Below are positions 26,619 to 37,407 of a DNA stretch of 64,000 nt, piece by piece. The DNA lies in NCBI RefSeq assembly GCF_017798005.1, contig NZ_CP072548.1, positions 1,736,001 to 1,800,000 of the forward strand, given 5' to 3'. Each line of letters starts with the position of its first letter. Positions within the stretch are counted from its first letter, which is position 1. This DNA is from Aggregatibacter sp. 2125159857. Lineage in GTDB: Bacteria > Pseudomonadota > Gammaproteobacteria > Enterobacterales > Pasteurellaceae. The notes beneath the pieces are model-generated. The model was given only the letters and a program-made list of their open reading frames with translations. It was not told where the DNA came from and made no database searches. The translations under genes and the position numbers were made by a program.

Positions 26619-28475
26619 ATGCAAAACTACCCCCTTTTATCATTGATTAATTCGCCTGAAGATTTACGCTTATTAAACAGAGAACAACTCCCTCAAGTGT
26701 GTCAAGAGCTACGCGAATATTTGCTGGAATCGGTGAGTCAAAGTAGCGGACATTTAGCGTCCGGTTTAGGCACGGTGGAACTTACCGTTGCACTGCATTA
26801 TGTCTTTAAAACGCCTTTCGATCAGTTAATCTGGGACGTTGGTCATCAAGCCTACCCTCATAAAATCTTAACCGGTCGTCGTGACCAAATGTCGACTATT
26901 CGACAAAAAGGCGGGTTACATCCCTTCCCTTGGCGTGGTGAAAGCGAATTTGACGTGTTAAGCGTAGGACACTCTTCCACCTCGATCAGTGCAGGGTTAG
27001 GCATTGCCATTGCCGCAGAACGAGAAAATGCCGGAAGACAAACGGTTTGTGTCATCGGTGACGGCGCCATTACGGCAGGTATGGCATTTGAGGCATTAAA
27101 CCACGCCGGTGCATTACACACCAATATGTTGGTGATTTTGAATGATAACGAAATGTCTATTTCGGAAAATGTCGGCGCATTAAACAACCATCTTGCCCGA
27201 ATTTTCTCCGGTTCGTTCTACTCTACCGTGCGCGACGGTAGCAAAAAAATTCTCGATAAAGTGCCAACAGTGAAAAACTTTATGAAAAAAACCGAAGAAC
27301 ATATGAAAGGCGTGATGTTCTCACCGGAAAGTACCTTATTCGAAGAATTGGGTTTCAACTATATTGGCCCTATCGACGGACACAATATTGATGAATTAAT
27401 CGCGACATTGAGCAATATGCGCGATCTAAAAGGCCCTCAATTACTCCACATAAAAACCAAGAAAGGCAAAGGCTATACACCGGCAGAAAACGATCCTATC
27501 GGTTTCCATGGCGTGCCAAAATTCGACCATTTAAGCGGTCAGTTACCTAAATCCAATGCAACCCCAACCTATTCCAAAATTTTCGGCGATTGGTTGTGTG
27601 AAATGGCAGAACGAGATCCAAAACTTATCGGCATCACCCCGGCAATGCGCGAAGGTTCCGGCATGGTGGAATTTTCTCAACGTTTCCCACAACAGTATTT
27701 TGATGTGGCGATTGCTGAACAACACGCGGTAACCTTTGCAGCCGGTTTGGCAATTGGTGGATACAAGCCTGTAGTTGCTATTTATTCAACTTTCTTGCAA
27801 CGCGCTTATGACCAACTCATTCATGATGTCGCCATTCAAGATCTGCCGGTTCTCTTCGCCATTGACCGTGCAGGCATTGTCGGCGCTGATGGGCAAACCC
27901 ACCAAGGTGCATTTGATATCAGTTTCATGCGCTGTATTCCAAACCTTATCATCATGGCCCCAAGCGATGAAAATGAATGCCGCCAAATGCTTTATACCGG
28001 CTATCATTGTGGCAAACCTGCTGCCGTGCGTTATCCACGCGGAAATGCCATGGGCGTTACCTTAGAACCGTTACACCCCTTGGAATTAGGGAAATCAAAG
28101 CCTGTTCGTGAAGGGAAAAAAATCGCCATTTTAAATTTTGGTACGCTTTTACCAAATGCCTTGGTTGCCGCGGAAAAACTGGATGCCACCGTGATTGATA
28201 TGCGGTTTGTCAAACCGTTGGATGTCGCCCGTATTAACGAGATTGCCAACAGCCATGAACTCATGGTGACATTAGAAGAAAATGCGATTCAAGGCGGCGC
28301 AGGAAGTGCAGTGGCGGAAGTATTGAATCAGCAACAACGCCAAGTGAAATTGTTGCAATTAGGCTTACCGGATTTCTTTATCCCGCAGGGTTCACAAGCA
28401 GAAACGCTCACTGATTTAAAATTGGATGCTGCAGGCATTGAACACCAAATCGTGGATTTTCTGGCTGAGAAATAG
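26619..28475 (+). CDS. dxs: 1-deoxy-D-xylulose-5-phosphate synthase
   Basis: A 618-residue thiamine-diphosphate enzyme making DXP from pyruvate and glyceraldehyde-3-phosphate, the entry step of the MEP pathway. The ThDP motif [18 protein letters not shown]...NDNEMSIS is intact, as are the [14 protein letters not shown] and [13 protein letters not shown] segments of the transketolase-like domains. A TTG three codons upstream could also start it; I chose the ATG by family. It ends the xseB-ispA-dxs unit and is followed by a strong terminator. The next dedicated enzyme, dxr, is also in this window at 37.5 kb. Confidence 0.98.
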   Translation: MQNYPLLSLINSPEDLRLLNREQLPQVCQELREYLLESVSQSSGHLASGLGTVELTVALHYVFKTPFDQLIWDVGHQAYPHKILTGRRDQMSTIRQKGGLHPFPWRGESEFDVLSVGHSSTSISAGLGIAIAAERENAGRQTVCVIGDGAITAGMAFEALNHAGALHTNMLVILNDNEMSISENVGALNNHLARIFSGSFYSTVRDGSKKILDKVPTVKNFMKKTEEHMKGVMFSPESTLFEELGFNYIGPIDGHNIDELIATLSNMRDLKGPQLLHIKTKKGKGYTPAENDPIGFHGVPKFDHLSGQLPKSNATPTYSKIFGDWLCEMAERDPKLIGITPAMREGSGMVEFSQRFPQQYFDVAIAEQHAVTFAAGLAIGGYKPVVAIYSTFLQRAYDQLIHDVAIQDLPVLFAIDRAGIVGADGQTHQGAFDISFMRCIPNLIIMAPSDENECRQMLYTGYHCGKPAAVRYPRGNAMGVTLEPLHPLELGKSKPVREGKKIAILNFGTLLPNALVAAEKLDATVIDMRFVKPLDVARINEIANSHELMVTLEENAIQGGAGSAVAEVLNQQQRQVKLLQLGLPDFFIPQGSQAETLTDLKLDAAGIEHQIVDFLAEK

Positions 28476-28486
28476 CACTCCCAATC

Positions 28487-28526
28487 AAAAACGACAGAGG
28501 ATTCAACCCTCTGTCGTTTTTCTTTT
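28487..28526 (+). terminator. Terminator of xseB-ispA-dxs
   Basis: AAAACGACAGAGG and CCTCTGTCGTTTT pair over 13 bases around a 7-nt loop and run into TTTCTTTTT. It begins 11 bp after the dxs stop. Confidence 0.93.
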
Positions 28527-28559
28527 TGGTCGTTATTGAAAAAAGTAAAGAAATTTTCG

Positions 28560-28690
28560 CTTTTCGTTGAACTATTTTTCAGATGTTCAGTCTTAACAAA
28601 TGCTAGTGCGCTGCAAATGCAGTCGTCTTTTAACGTTTTCTTATATTTAAGACCTCCCCGCTATTCAGAAATTGGATAGCGGTTTTTTCT
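28560..28690 (+). ncRNA. Candidate small RNA ending in an orphan terminator
   Basis: Between the dxs terminator and the convergent ytfE terminator lies a third intrinsic terminator on the plus strand that no gene uses. The stretch before it has no ORF. Just before the stem is an unpaired C-rich stretch GACCTCCCC, which is complementary to Shine-Dalgarno sequences, as in several known trans-acting small RNAs. A TTGAAC near 28570 could be a -35, but I find no strong -10, so the 5' end is a guess. I do not recognise the RNA as a known family. Confidence 0.4.
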
Positions 28691-28695
28691 TTTTT
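28658..28695 (+). terminator. Orphan intrinsic terminator
   Basis: CCGCTATTC-AGAAATT-GGATAGCGG forms a 9-bp stem with one G-U pair and is followed by TTTTTTCTTTTTT. It lies about 130 bp beyond the complete dxs terminator, so it implies a separate transcript. Confidence 0.8.
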
Positions 28696-28763
28696 GGGAA
28701 AAGGGAAACAAGGAAAAGGAAAAAGTGCGGTCGATTTCTGACAGATTTTAAGTCAAGGAACAA

Positions 28764-28797
28764 TAAAAAAGCCATTAATACAGTATTAATGGCTTAT
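28764..28797 (-). terminator. Terminator of ytfE
   Basis: AAGCCATTAATA-CTG-TATTAATGGCTT on the minus strand is a 12-bp perfect stem followed by a run of T (TTTTATTG). It lies 26 bp after the ytfE stop. Confidence 0.9.
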
Positions 28798-28822
28798 TAA
28801 TGTTGAATTTTTGAGTTTGCGC

Positions 28823-29500
28823 TTATCGGCTGCCTTCTTCAATCACACGTGGAAATAGAATATTATTTTCTGTATGAATATGCATCATTAAGTCATCCAT
28901 AAATTCTTTAATGCCGCTATAGAGTGCGCGCCAAGTGTTGCAAGCATCTGCCGGTGGCGTTAAGTTATTAGTCAAGGCTTTTAGCACCTCTAAATGTTCG
29001 CCATGTTCAGCGTGTTCATGTTCCATTACCTGAATCGGCATTCTTGCCATGGCGTAATTGCCCATTTTGATCATTGGAAATAAAATTTGCTCTTCTTTCA
29101 TCATATGGCTGCTTAAATCGGCATAAACATTGTGTAATTCAGCTGCCACACCGACCGGGCAATCATCACGATCGCCATGTACAGATTCTACGCGTTCAGC
29201 CAGTACAATAAGCTCTTGTAGCTGAGCACGATGACGCTCATGATAACGATGAATAATATGATCGATGATCTCGGCATAAGGTGCAGTCAACCAACGTTGC
29301 TCATCATCTTGCTGTTTGCTCTCTTGTAGTTCGGTTAAACGCGCTTCGATTTCTGCTAAATTTAAATTTTTCTCGGCAACCGCAGCACCCAAGGTATCCG
29401 CACCACCACAACAAAAATCTAAATCATATTCACGTAAAAGTGCGGTAGATCCCGGAATTGAAATCGCAATTTCACTTAATTTTTTATCGGCAAAAGACAT
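28823..29500 (-). CDS. ytfE: Iron-sulfur cluster repair di-iron protein YtfE/RIC
   Basis: A 225-residue cytosolic protein that restores Fe-S clusters damaged by nitric oxide or peroxide. An N-terminal ScdA-like domain with the DFCCGG cysteine pair (DLDFCCGGADTLG region) is followed by a hemerythrin-like four-helix bundle in which the di-iron ligands are supplied by IIHRYHERH, HMMKEEQILFP, EHEHAEHGEH and HIHTENNILFPR. The open frame starts five codons earlier, but that ATG is part of the Shine-Dalgarno region (GGGGGAAATT) of the chosen start. It is divergent from a peroxidase gene, which gives a small stress-defence pair. Confidence 0.95.
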   Translation of the reverse strand: MSFADKKLSEIAISIPGSTALLREYDLDFCCGGADTLGAAVAEKNLNLAEIEARLTELQESKQQDDEQRWLTAPYAEIIDHIIHRYHERHRAQLQELIVLAERVESVHGDRDDCPVGVAAELHNVYADLSSHMMKEEQILFPMIKMGNYAMARMPIQVMEHEHAEHGEHLEVLKALTNNLTPPADACNTWRALYSGIKEFMDDLMMHIHTENNILFPRVIEEGSR

Positions 29501-29599
29501 TCTAATTTCCCCCATAATGTGTTAATAACAAAAAACCTAGTAAAATAGTAAACTATCCTCTAAAAAGATAAAGGGCTTTTTTAAAAAAATTTGTTTTAT

Positions 29600-29613
29600 A
29601 TGATTCAGGTCAA
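29600..29613. promoter_or_regulatory. FNR-like box between ytfE and the peroxidase gene
   Basis: ATGAT-TCAG-GTCAA agrees at eight of ten fixed positions with the FNR consensus TTGAT-N4-ATCAA. It is placed between divergent genes for anaerobic/nitrosative stress functions. A TAAAAT at 29625-29630 could be the -10 of the peroxidase gene. The spacing is not ideal for a class II site, so this is tentative. Confidence 0.35.
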
Positions 29614-29691
29614 AGGTCATACCTTAAAATGGGAAGACGGAAAAAGTCGAAAAGCGGTATCCTAAATAACATCACTTTACAAGGACACACC

Positions 29692-30873
29692 ATGAACCGT
29701 TTATTGACCACGCTATTTGCCGTCTGGCTACCTCTTTCAACCCTTGCCTTAGAAAAAGAAGCTCGTGAAATGCCGAAAGGCGGAATTGATAAAGCCCTAT
29801 TGGGACAAATTTTATTTTTTGACAATAACCTTTCTTTTCATGGTAATCAAAGCTGCTCCAGTTGCCACAGCCCGGATACCGCTTTTGTTGACTTACGGGA
29901 AAACAGTGCAGACAAAATGGTCTCCCAAGGCGATGATCCAAAACTGTTCGGCACACGCAATGCACCAACCATGCTTTATGCCAGCTACGCGCCCGAATTT
30001 CATTATGATGAAAAAATTCAAGATTATGTAGGCGGTCAATTCTGGGACGGGCGTGCCAAGAACGTCGCCGAACAAGCCGGAGGCCCCCCAATCAATCCGG
30101 TAGAAATGGGGATGCCGGACAAACTTTCTGTGGCTAAACGGATCTACAATACACCGATGTATTTCATGCTCTTAACCCAACATTATGGCGAAGCCACGTG
30201 GGACAGCGTAGATAGCGTTTATGCCGCGATGGAAGATGCTCTTGCCGTATTCCAAAAAGAAAAACGCTTATTACACCCTTTTGATAGCAAATACGATAAA
30301 TCGTTGCAGGGCAAATATGCGATGACTGCGCAAGAAAAGCGCGGTCAGCAGTTATTCTTTGATAACACCAAAACCAACTGCAGCAACTGCCACCAAGCGC
30401 AGCATGCCGAACACAAAGAGGAAACCTTCACCAACTATCGCTACTACAACATGGGTGTACCGAAAAATCAGCGTTTAATTGCACATAATCAGCTCAGCCA
30501 GGATTTTATCGATAACGGTTTGTTGGATAACCCAATGGTCAACGGAGATCAACGCCAAAAAGGCAAATTCAAAGTGCCAACCCTGCGCAACATTGCCGTC
30601 ACCGCACCTTATATGCACAACGCCGTGTTTAAACATTTACGTACCGTGTTGGAATATTTCGATCATTTCAACAACCCGGCACGTAAACTGAATCCTGAAA
30701 CTCAGCAACCTTGGGACGCACCGGAATATGCTGCGACAATGAATCAGGACGATCTTAAGGCGCCAGCGTTAAGCGATGAACAACTAGACGACCTTGAATC
30801 CTTTTTAAAAACCTTAACAGATGAACGCTACGAAACGTTGCTGAGACAATCTGAAAAACTCCCGTCAAAATGA
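29692..30873 (+). CDS. Periplasmic di-heme cytochrome c peroxidase (CcpA/MauG superfamily)
   Basis: A 393-residue protein with a signal peptide (MNRLLTTLFAVWLPLSTLA) and two CxxCH heme-c sites, CSSCH (55-59) and CSNCH (230-234), the layout of bacterial di-heme peroxidases that reduce H2O2 with electrons from cytochromes or quinols. QFWDGRAKNVAEQA and PTLRNIAVTAPYMHNA are family landmarks, the latter with the Met/His ligand region. A third CxxCH, as in the quinol peroxidase described in Aggregatibacter, is not present, so this is a separate di-heme enzyme. The frame extends 21 codons upstream; the chosen ATG has AAGGACACACC before it and begins the signal peptide. Confidence 0.9.
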   Translation: MNRLLTTLFAVWLPLSTLALEKEAREMPKGGIDKALLGQILFFDNNLSFHGNQSCSSCHSPDTAFVDLRENSADKMVSQGDDPKLFGTRNAPTMLYASYAPEFHYDEKIQDYVGGQFWDGRAKNVAEQAGGPPINPVEMGMPDKLSVAKRIYNTPMYFMLLTQHYGEATWDSVDSVYAAMEDALAVFQKEKRLLHPFDSKYDKSLQGKYAMTAQEKRGQQLFFDNTKTNCSNCHQAQHAEHKEETFTNYRYYNMGVPKNQRLIAHNQLSQDFIDNGLLDNPMVNGDQRQKGKFKVPTLRNIAVTAPYMHNAVFKHLRTVLEYFDHFNNPARKLNPETQQPWDAPEYAATMNQDDLKAPALSDEQLDDLESFLKTLTDERYETLLRQSEKLPSK

Positions 30874-30920
30874 CCGCACTTTTCGCGCTTTACCTTGACA
30901 GGCACTTAGTCGGCATGAAA

Positions 30921-30958
30921 CGCCTCGATACTGGGAAGACTAACCCAAAATTGAGGCG
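30921..30958. terminator. Hairpin between convergent peroxidase and rlmB genes
   Basis: CGCCTCGAT and ATTGAGGCG pair over nine bases with one G-U, around a 20-nt loop. The U-run is weak on both sides. It is a possible bidirectional terminator. Confidence 0.35.
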
Positions 30959-30977
30959 ATTAATCTCTTCCGCTTGT

Positions 30978-31718
30978 TCACACTGCTAACCGTTGACGGA
31001 CGATTTCAAACAAACAAACACCAGTCGCCACGGAGACATTGAGCGAAGACACCGAACCGGCCATTGGAATGCTGATGAGTTGATCGCAATGCTCTCGGGT
31101 TAAGCGGCGCATGCCTTCGCCTTCTGCCCCCATGACCAATGCCAAGGCACCAGTGAGTTTGGTTTGATAGAGGGTTTCGGTGGCTTCACCGGCGGTGCCT
31201 ACAACCCATACATTGTGTCGTTCTTGTAGATCACGTAACGTGCGGGCAAGGTTAGTCACTCGAATAAGCGGTACATTTTCTGCTGCGCCACACGCCACTT
31301 TTCGTGCAGTAGAATTGAGTTGCGCAGATTTATCTTTTGGCACAATCACCGCAGTTACGCCCGCCGCATCGGCAGTACGCAAACAAGCGCCTAAGTTATG
31401 TGGATCTGTCACACCATCCAAAACTAACAATAAAGGTGCGTTTTGAGTTTCTAATAAGCGATCCAAATCATGCTCATTTAATTCCGGTAATGAGTGTACT
31501 CGCGCAATAATGCCTTGATGCACTTCGCCTTCTGCTTTTTTATCCAAGGTTTGACGATTTAAAAATTGAACGGAAATACCAAGTCGTTGAATTTCATTAA
31601 TCAAAGGCTGTAAACGTTGGTCGTCTCGGCCTTTTAACGCCAAAACTTCAATTAAACGTTCCGGATGGTTAGAGACAAACGCTTTGACTGCGTGGATGCC
31701 ATAAATTGTTTCACTCAT
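30978..31718 (-). CDS. rlmB: 23S rRNA (Gm2251) 2'-O-methyltransferase RlmB
   Basis: A 246-residue SPOUT methyltransferase that methylates G2251 in the 23S rRNA P-loop. The N-terminal substrate-binding domain starts [15 protein letters not shown]. The catalytic domain has motif 1 [23 protein letters not shown], motif 2 [14 protein letters not shown] and motif 3 [22 protein letters not shown], which form the trefoil knot. Its first eight bases overlap the end of rnr, as in many gamma-proteobacteria, so the two are cotranscribed and coupled. Confidence 0.97.
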   Translation of the reverse strand: MSETIYGIHAVKAFVSNHPERLIEVLALKGRDDQRLQPLINEIQRLGISVQFLNRQTLDKKAEGEVHQGIIARVHSLPELNEHDLDRLLETQNAPLLLVLDGVTDPHNLGACLRTADAAGVTAVIVPKDKSAQLNSTARKVACGAAENVPLIRVTNLARTLRDLQERHNVWVVGTAGEATETLYQTKLTGALALVMGAEGEGMRRLTREHCDQLISIPMAGSVSSLNVSVATGVCLFEIVRQRLAV

Positions 31719-34089
31719 GTTTTTTCTTTACCTTTTTCGTTTTGGCGGCTTTCGGTTTCATTTTAGAAACGTGACTTTTTTTGACCGCACTTTTGTTTAT
31801 TTTTGCCTTTTGGTTTGTTGTTTTCTTAGGCGCTTTGACTTCCGCTTTCTTGGCTTTTGTTCGTGCCGTTTTACCATTACGTTTCGGCTTGCGTTCACTT
31901 GAAATTAAGGAAAAATCAATTTGTTTTTGTTCTAAACTCACGGCTTCTACACGCACTTTGACCGCATCACCGAGACGGAAAATCATGCCGCTGTTTTCGC
32001 CGATCAGACGTTGTTTAGGCATATCGAATAAGTAGTAGTCATTTGCCAAACCGGAAATATGCACTAAGCCATCGATAAACAGATCATTCAAACGAACAAA
32101 GAAGCCGAAACCGGTGACGGAAGAAATGACGCCTTCAAATTCTTCGCCCACATGATCTTGCATATATTCGCATTTTAGCCAATCCGCCACTTCACGGGTG
32201 GCATCATCGGCACGGCGCTCCGTCGAAGAACAATGCGCGCCAAAGACATCCATTTCATCAAGTTGATAATGATATCCGCCGGTGTCGGTCGTTTTACGTT
32301 TAGAACCCTTTTGTTTCGCCAATAAATATTTGATGCCACGATGTAACGTCAAATCGGGATAACGACGAATCGGCGAGGTGAAATGGGCATATTCTTCTAA
32401 TGCCAACCCGAAGTGACCGATGTTGTCGGCGCTGTAAACCGCTTGGCTCATAGAACGTAGCAACATGGTTTGAATTAATTCGTGATCTGGGCGTGGTTTA
32501 ATCTGTTCAAGCAACTGCGCATAATCGGTCGGTGTCGGTTTATTCCCACCGGATAGACTCAAGCCGCATTCTGCCAAGAAACTGCGAAATGCCGTGAGTT
32601 TTTCTTCACCGGGCACGGCATGAATACGATACAGCGCCGGTTCTTGATGTTTCTCCATGAAGTTGGCAGACGCAATGTTTGCCAAAATCATACATTCTTC
32701 AATGATTTTATGGGCATCGTTACGCACAACCGGCTCAATACGTTCAATACGTCCCAACGCATTGAAAATAAATTTGCTTTCAATGGTTTCAAATTCAATG
32801 GCACCACGCTGTTGGCGTGCTTTTACCAACGCCTGATACATGTCATGCAGATCTTGCAAATGAGGCACTAACGAGGCGTAACGTTCACAAAGTGCGGTAT
32901 CTTTTTCCAGTATTTTTGCCACTTTGTTATAAGTTAAACGGGCGTGGGAATTCATCACCGCTTCGTAAAATCGATAATCTGTCATTTTGCCTTTAGCAGA
33001 GAGCGTTATTTCACACACCATGCATAAGCGATCCACTTGTGGATTTAACGAGCATAGACCGTTGGAGAGTTTTTCCGGTAGCATCGGCACGACGCGATTG
33101 GGGAAATAGACGGAATTGCCTCGATTATAGGCTTCCGTGTCCAATGCGCTTTTCGGTCGAACGTAATAGCTTACATCAGCAATGGCCACCCAAAGTTTCC
33201 AGCCTTTGCCTTGTTTTTGGCAAAATACCGCATCGTCAAAATCACGTGCATCTTCGCCGTCAATGGTCACTAACGGCAAGTCACGCAAATCTACACGGCC
33301 ACGTTTAGCCTCTTCAGGCACGTCTTCAGCCCATTTTTTAAGTTGTTTTTCTACCGCACTTGGGAAACTGTGGGGAATATCATGTTTACGAATGGCAATT
33401 TCCACTTCCATGCCCTTCGCCATATTATCACCCAGTACTTCGGTGATTTTGCCGATAGGCTGGAAGAACGGCGCTGTGCGCGGGTGGAGTTCTACGACCA
33501 CGACTTGCCCCATGCGGGCACCAAGACGGGCGTTATCGGGGATTAAAATATCACGTGTAATACGACTGTCGTCCGGCATCACATAACCAATGCCTTGTTC
33601 GATAAAAAAACGACCGACAATTTGCTTTTTATTCGCTTCCAATACACGCACAATGCGCACTTCCGGACGACCTTTGCGGTCAAATCCGTTAGGTTGCGCC
33701 AACACATAATCGCCGTGCATGACTTTCTGCATTTGCACGTTGGGAATAAAAAAGTCGTCTTTTTTTCCTTCGACTTGTAAAAAACCGAAACCTTCTCGAT
33801 GTCCAATCACCATGCCTTTAAGTAAATCCAGTTTTTCCGGTAAGGCATAGCATTTACGTTTGGTGAAAACTAACTGACCGTCATTTTCCATGGCGCGTAA
33901 ACGACGGCGCATGGCTTCTTGTTGTGTTTCATCCGTGATGCCCAACGCGACAAAAATTTCTTCTTTCGTCATGGGCGCATTATGCGTACGGATAATCTGC
34001 AAAATAAATTCCCGACTGGGAATAGGGTTGTCGTATTTGGCTAATTCTTTTGCATAATTCGGATCTTGAGGAGGGGATTTTTTGGCCAT
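31711..34089 (-). CDS. rnr: Ribonuclease R
   Basis: A 792-residue 3'-5' exoribonuclease able to degrade structured RNA. Order: N-terminal helix-turn-helix ([21 protein letters not shown]), cold-shock domains, the RNB catalytic domain with the aspartates in [15 protein letters not shown], an S1 domain ([17 protein letters not shown]) and a very basic Lys-rich C-terminal tail. An ATG 12 codons upstream would add residues encoded partly by an uptake sequence; I chose the [11 protein letters not shown] start by family, though its ribosome binding site is weak. It is upstream of rlmB. Confidence 0.96.
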   Translation of the reverse strand: MAKKSPPQDPNYAKELAKYDNPIPSREFILQIIRTHNAPMTKEEIFVALGITDETQQEAMRRRLRAMENDGQLVFTKRKCYALPEKLDLLKGMVIGHREGFGFLQVEGKKDDFFIPNVQMQKVMHGDYVLAQPNGFDRKGRPEVRIVRVLEANKKQIVGRFFIEQGIGYVMPDDSRITRDILIPDNARLGARMGQVVVVELHPRTAPFFQPIGKITEVLGDNMAKGMEVEIAIRKHDIPHSFPSAVEKQLKKWAEDVPEEAKRGRVDLRDLPLVTIDGEDARDFDDAVFCQKQGKGWKLWVAIADVSYYVRPKSALDTEAYNRGNSVYFPNRVVPMLPEKLSNGLCSLNPQVDRLCMVCEITLSAKGKMTDYRFYEAVMNSHARLTYNKVAKILEKDTALCERYASLVPHLQDLHDMYQALVKARQQRGAIEFETIESKFIFNALGRIERIEPVVRNDAHKIIEECMILANIASANFMEKHQEPALYRIHAVPGEEKLTAFRSFLAECGLSLSGGNKPTPTDYAQLLEQIKPRPDHELIQTMLLRSMSQAVYSADNIGHFGLALEEYAHFTSPIRRYPDLTLHRGIKYLLAKQKGSKRKTTDTGGYHYQLDEMDVFGAHCSSTERRADDATREVADWLKCEYMQDHVGEEFEGVISSVTGFGFFVRLNDLFIDGLVHISGLANDYYLFDMPKQRLIGENSGMIFRLGDAVKVRVEAVSLEQKQIDFSLISSERKPKRNGKTARTKAKKAEVKAPKKTTNQKAKINKSAVKKSHVSKMKPKAAKTKKVKKKHE

Positions 34090-34210
34090 GGTATTTAAAT
34101 TTATCGAAATGAAAGTGCGGTTCATTTTAAAAAGATTTTCTTATTAGGCAAGGGAAAATGTGATTGAGGCGACATTTTTTAGCTTTTTCTCAGCAACCCG
34201 AAAACTGACT

Positions 34211-34219
34211 TGCTATAAT
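34211..34219 (+). promoter_or_regulatory. Extended -10 promoter of the yidE-like gene
   Basis: TGCTATAAT combines the TGn extension with a perfect TATAAT, 31 bp before the ATG. No good -35 is visible, which is common for extended -10 promoters. Confidence 0.55.
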
Positions 34220-34250
34220 CCTTTCTAGTTAATATTACATTGAGGTCGTT

Positions 34251-35909
34251 ATGAGCGATATTGCGATTACCATTAGCCTACTCGCCTTGGTTGCCGTGAT
34301 CGGTTTATGGATCGGTCATTGGAAGATCAAAGGTGTTGGTTTTGGTGTAGGCGGGGTGCTCTTTGGTGGGATCATTGTGGCGCATTTTACCAATCAATAT
34401 GGATTGGCATTAGATACGCATACATTACATTTCGTGCAAGAATTCGGCTTGATCCTGTTTGTTTACACCATCGGGATTCAAGTCGGCCCCGGATTTTTTT
34501 CCTCGTTGCGCCGTTCAGGGTTGAAACTGAACGGTTTTGCATTTTTGATTGTCTTGCTGGGTGGGCTGACCGTGATTGGTATCCACAAATTCGCCAATGT
34601 GCCGTTAGACATTATTTTAGGGATTTACTCCGGTGCGGTAACTAACACGCCTTCTCTTGGTGCTGGACAGCAAATTTTGTCGGAACTTGGGGTCAACAGC
34701 ACCACGGCAACTATGGGGATGGCCTATGCCATGGCGTACCCTTTCGGTATTTGCGGCATTTTGCTGACCATGTGGTTAGTGCGTTTGTGTTTCCATGTGA
34801 AAATTGATGAAGAGGAACAACATTTTCAACGTGAAAGCGGACAAGACAAAGAAACCTTGACCACGATGGACATTAAAGTCACAAATAAAAATTTGGATGG
34901 CTTGCGTTTAATTGCCGTGCCGGGATTTGGCGCCGGCGATGTGGTTTGTTCCCGTTTAAAACGTGGGGACAGTATGTGCGTCCCGAAAGCAGATACGGAA
35001 ATTCATTTGGATGACGTATTGCATTTGGTGGGGGAAAATGAAGCCTTACAAAAAATGCGATTAATTATTGGCGATGAGCTTTCCGTTAAAATGACGACCG
35101 CCGGTGGCGATATTCGTTCCGAGCGGGTGGTAGTAACCAGCGAAAAAGTCTTAGGGAAAAAAATCAAATCACTGGGCATTCATCAAAAATACGGTGTCGT
35201 CATTTCTCGTTTAAACCGTGCCGGTGTGGAATTGGTGCCGACCGCCAATACGACTTTGCAGTTCGGTGACGTATTACACATGGTCGGACGCACCGATGTG
35301 ATGAACAATGCCATTTCGGTGATCGGCAATGCGGCACAAAAATTACAACAAGTCCAAATGTTACCGGTATTTATCGGTATTGGCTTGGGTGTGCTTTTCG
35401 GCTCTATTCCTTTTTATATTCCCGGTTTTCCGGTGGCGTTAAAATTGGGCTTAGCCGGCGGGCCGTTAGTGATTGCCCTGATTTTGGCGCGTATCGGGAC
35501 GATTGGTAAGCTATATTGGTTTATGCCACCAAGCGCTAACTTGGCGTTACGTGAGTTAGGGATTGTCTTGTTCTTGGCCGTGGTTGGGTTGAAATCCGGT
35601 GGCAGTTTTATGGACACCTTATTAAACGGAAGCGGGTTGGAATGGATGGGCTACGGCATCATTATTACGTTAGCGCCATTACTCATTACTGCGGTTATCG
35701 CTCGTTTATACAGCAAATTGAACTACCTTTCTTTGTGTGGCGTGCTTGCCGGCGCCATGACTGATCCTCCGGCATTAGCATTCGCGAATGCGATTAAAGA
35801 AGATAGCGGTGCCGCAGCGTTATCTTATGCCACCGTGTATCCGCTGGCGATGTTCTTGCGGATCATTTCTCCGCAGTTATTGGCCTTGTTACTGTGGAGT
35901 TTCACATAA
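34251..35909 (+). CDS. yidE: Putative transporter, AspT/YidE/YbjL family with two TrkA-C (RCK_C) domains
   Basis: A 552-residue membrane protein built as in E. coli YidE (553 aa): an N-terminal block of five or six helices with a [12 protein letters not shown] motif, two cytosolic RCK_C domains (about residues 195-280 and 285-365, each ending in a GDVLHxVG-type segment), then a C-terminal block with [13 protein letters not shown] and the repeated [13 protein letters not shown] motif that mirrors [14 protein letters not shown] in the first half. The family includes aspartate-alanine exchangers, but the substrate of YidE is unknown. It has its own promoter and terminator. Confidence 0.92.
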   Translation: MSDIAITISLLALVAVIGLWIGHWKIKGVGFGVGGVLFGGIIVAHFTNQYGLALDTHTLHFVQEFGLILFVYTIGIQVGPGFFSSLRRSGLKLNGFAFLIVLLGGLTVIGIHKFANVPLDIILGIYSGAVTNTPSLGAGQQILSELGVNSTTATMGMAYAMAYPFGICGILLTMWLVRLCFHVKIDEEEQHFQRESGQDKETLTTMDIKVTNKNLDGLRLIAVPGFGAGDVVCSRLKRGDSMCVPKADTEIHLDDVLHLVGENEALQKMRLIIGDELSVKMTTAGGDIRSERVVVTSEKVLGKKIKSLGIHQKYGVVISRLNRAGVELVPTANTTLQFGDVLHMVGRTDVMNNAISVIGNAAQKLQQVQMLPVFIGIGLGVLFGSIPFYIPGFPVALKLGLAGGPLVIALILARIGTIGKLYWFMPPSANLALRELGIVLFLAVVGLKSGGSFMDTLLNGSGLEWMGYGIIITLAPLLITAVIARLYSKLNYLSLCGVLAGAMTDPPALAFANAIKEDSGAAALSYATVYPLAMFLRIISPQLLALLLWSFT

Positions 35910-35930
35910 CGAGAAACGCGCATTTTTATG

Positions 35931-35984
35931 ACCGCACTTTGTTTCACAAGATTTTATCGGAGCAAAAGTGCGGTTGTTTTTTTA
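35931..35984 (+). terminator. Inverted uptake-sequence pair acting as terminator of the yidE-like gene
   Basis: ACCGCACTTT and AAAGTGCGGT pair perfectly over ten bases around a 24-nt loop and are followed by TGTTTTTTT. It begins 21 bp after the stop codon. Confidence 0.85.
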
Positions 35985-36004
35985 GGTGATTTTGGGTCGT
36001 TCAC

Positions 36005-36033
36005 TTCACAGAACAGGTAAGATCCAGTAAAAT
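36005..36033 (+). promoter_or_regulatory. Promoter of pyrH-frr
   Basis: TTCACA, a 17-bp spacer and TAAAAT match five of six bases in each sigma-70 element, 34 bp before the pyrH ATG and just after the preceding terminator. Confidence 0.7.
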
Positions 36034-36067
36034 AAGCCGATTTTTTGCTAATACAAAAGGAAAAAAG

Positions 36068-36790
36068 ATGAGCCTACCTATTTATAAAAGAATTTTGTTA
36101 AAACTCAGCGGAGAAGCCTTACAAGGCGATGAGGGTTTCGGCATTGATGCGTCTATTCTTGATAGAGTTGCGTTAGAAATCAAAGAACTGGTTGAAATGG
36201 GTGTTGAAGTGGGTGTCGTCTTAGGCGGGGGCAACTTATTCCGCGGTGCTAAATTGGCCAAAGCAGGGATGAACCGTGTGGTCGGCGACCATATGGGGAT
36301 GCTTGCCACCGTCATGAACGGTTTGGCAATGCGTGATTCGCTTTTCCGTGCGGATGTGAATGCAAAATTAATGTCGGCATTTCAATTAAACGGCATTTGT
36401 GACACTTACAACTGGTCTGAAGCGATCAAAATGTTGCGTGAAAAACGCGTTGTGATTTTCTCCGGTGGTACAGGCAGTCCGTTTTTTACCACGGATTCCG
36501 CCGCATGCTTACGTGGCATCGAAATTGAAGCGGATGTCGTGTTAAAAGCAACGAAAGTGGATGGTGTATATGATTGTGATCCGGCAAAAAATGCAAATGC
36601 CATGCTTTATCCGCACCTTACTTATGCTGAAGTGATTGATAAAGAATTACAAGTCATGGACTTAGCGGCCTTTACCCTAGCTCGCGATCACGGTATGCCG
36701 ATCCGCGTGTTCAATATGGGGAAACCGGGGGCGCTACGTCGCGTGATTACCGGCGAGCAAGAAGGCACACTCATTTGTGCAAAAGACTAG
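36068..36790 (+). CDS. pyrH: UMP kinase
   Basis: A 240-residue hexameric bacterial UMP kinase of the amino-acid kinase fold. Landmarks are [11 protein letters not shown] (phosphate-binding lysine), [13 protein letters not shown], the UMP-binding [19 protein letters not shown] segment and [13 protein letters not shown] for ATP. Bacterial PyrH is essential and is feedback-inhibited by UTP. It leads the pyrH-frr pair; tsf and rpsB, which often precede it, are not here, and a strong promoter stands directly upstream. Confidence 0.98.
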   Translation: MSLPIYKRILLKLSGEALQGDEGFGIDASILDRVALEIKELVEMGVEVGVVLGGGNLFRGAKLAKAGMNRVVGDHMGMLATVMNGLAMRDSLFRADVNAKLMSAFQLNGICDTYNWSEAIKMLREKRVVIFSGGTGSPFFTTDSAACLRGIEIEADVVLKATKVDGVYDCDPAKNANAMLYPHLTYAEVIDKELQVMDLAAFTLARDHGMPIRVFNMGKPGALRRVITGEQEGTLICAKD

Positions 36791-36828
36791 TTTAACGGTT
36801 TGATTTATTTAATAGAGAAGGAATTATC

Positions 36829-37386
36829 GTGATTAACGACATTAAAAAAGATGCGCAAGACCGCATGGAAAAAAGCCTTGAAGCGTTAAAAGGCCATATT
36901 GCAAAAATTCGTACCGGCCGTGCGCAACCAAGTTTGTTGGATGCGATTCAAGTGGATTATTACGGTTCTGCGACACCATTGCGTCAATTAGCCAATGTGG
37001 TGGCAGAAGATGCCCGTACTTTAGCGGTAACTGTGTTTGATCGTTCATTGATTCAAGCGGTAGAAAAAGCCATTTTAACCTCTGACTTAGGCTTGAACCC
37101 ATCTTCTGCAGGTACAACGATTCGCGTGCCACTTCCACCGTTAACAGAAGAACGTCGCCGTGATTTGATTAAAATTGTGAAATCAGAAGGCGAGCAAGGC
37201 AAAGTCGCGATTCGTAACGTTCGCCGTGATGCGAACGATAAAATCAAAGCCTTGCTAAAAGACAAAGAAATCAGTGAAAACGATCAGCACAAAGCTGAAA
37301 CCGAGATTCAACAAATTACCGATAAATTCATCAAAAAAGTCGATGAAGTGTTAGCGGAAAAAGAAAAAGAATTACTCGATTTCTAA
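36829..37386 (+). CDS. frr: Ribosome recycling factor
   Basis: A 185-residue RRF that splits post-termination ribosomes together with EF-G. It starts with GTG behind GAGAAGGAATTATC. The long three-helix bundle includes [26 protein letters not shown], and the [27 protein letters not shown] segment (family-diagnostic, here given in outline) is intact. It is followed by a clear terminator, which separates it from dxr. Confidence 0.98.
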   Translation: MINDIKKDAQDRMEKSLEALKGHIAKIRTGRAQPSLLDAIQVDYYGSATPLRQLANVVAEDARTLAVTVFDRSLIQAVEKAILTSDLGLNPSSAGTTIRVPLPPLTEERRRDLIKIVKSEGEQGKVAIRNVRRDANDKIKALLKDKEISENDQHKAETEIQQITDKFIKKVDEVLAEKEKELLDF

Positions 37387-37407
37387 TCATAAGAACAGGT
37401 TAACATC

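Noticed and set aside
29672..30091. 139-codon open frame on the minus strand
   Set aside because: It lies wholly antisense to the peroxidase gene, whose heme motifs and signal peptide are clear. It has no family features of its own.
33182..33586. 134-codon plus-strand open frame
   Set aside because: It is antisense within rnr, whose RNB catalytic motif is on the other strand. The predicted peptide is low-complexity Ser/Arg and has no recognisable motif.
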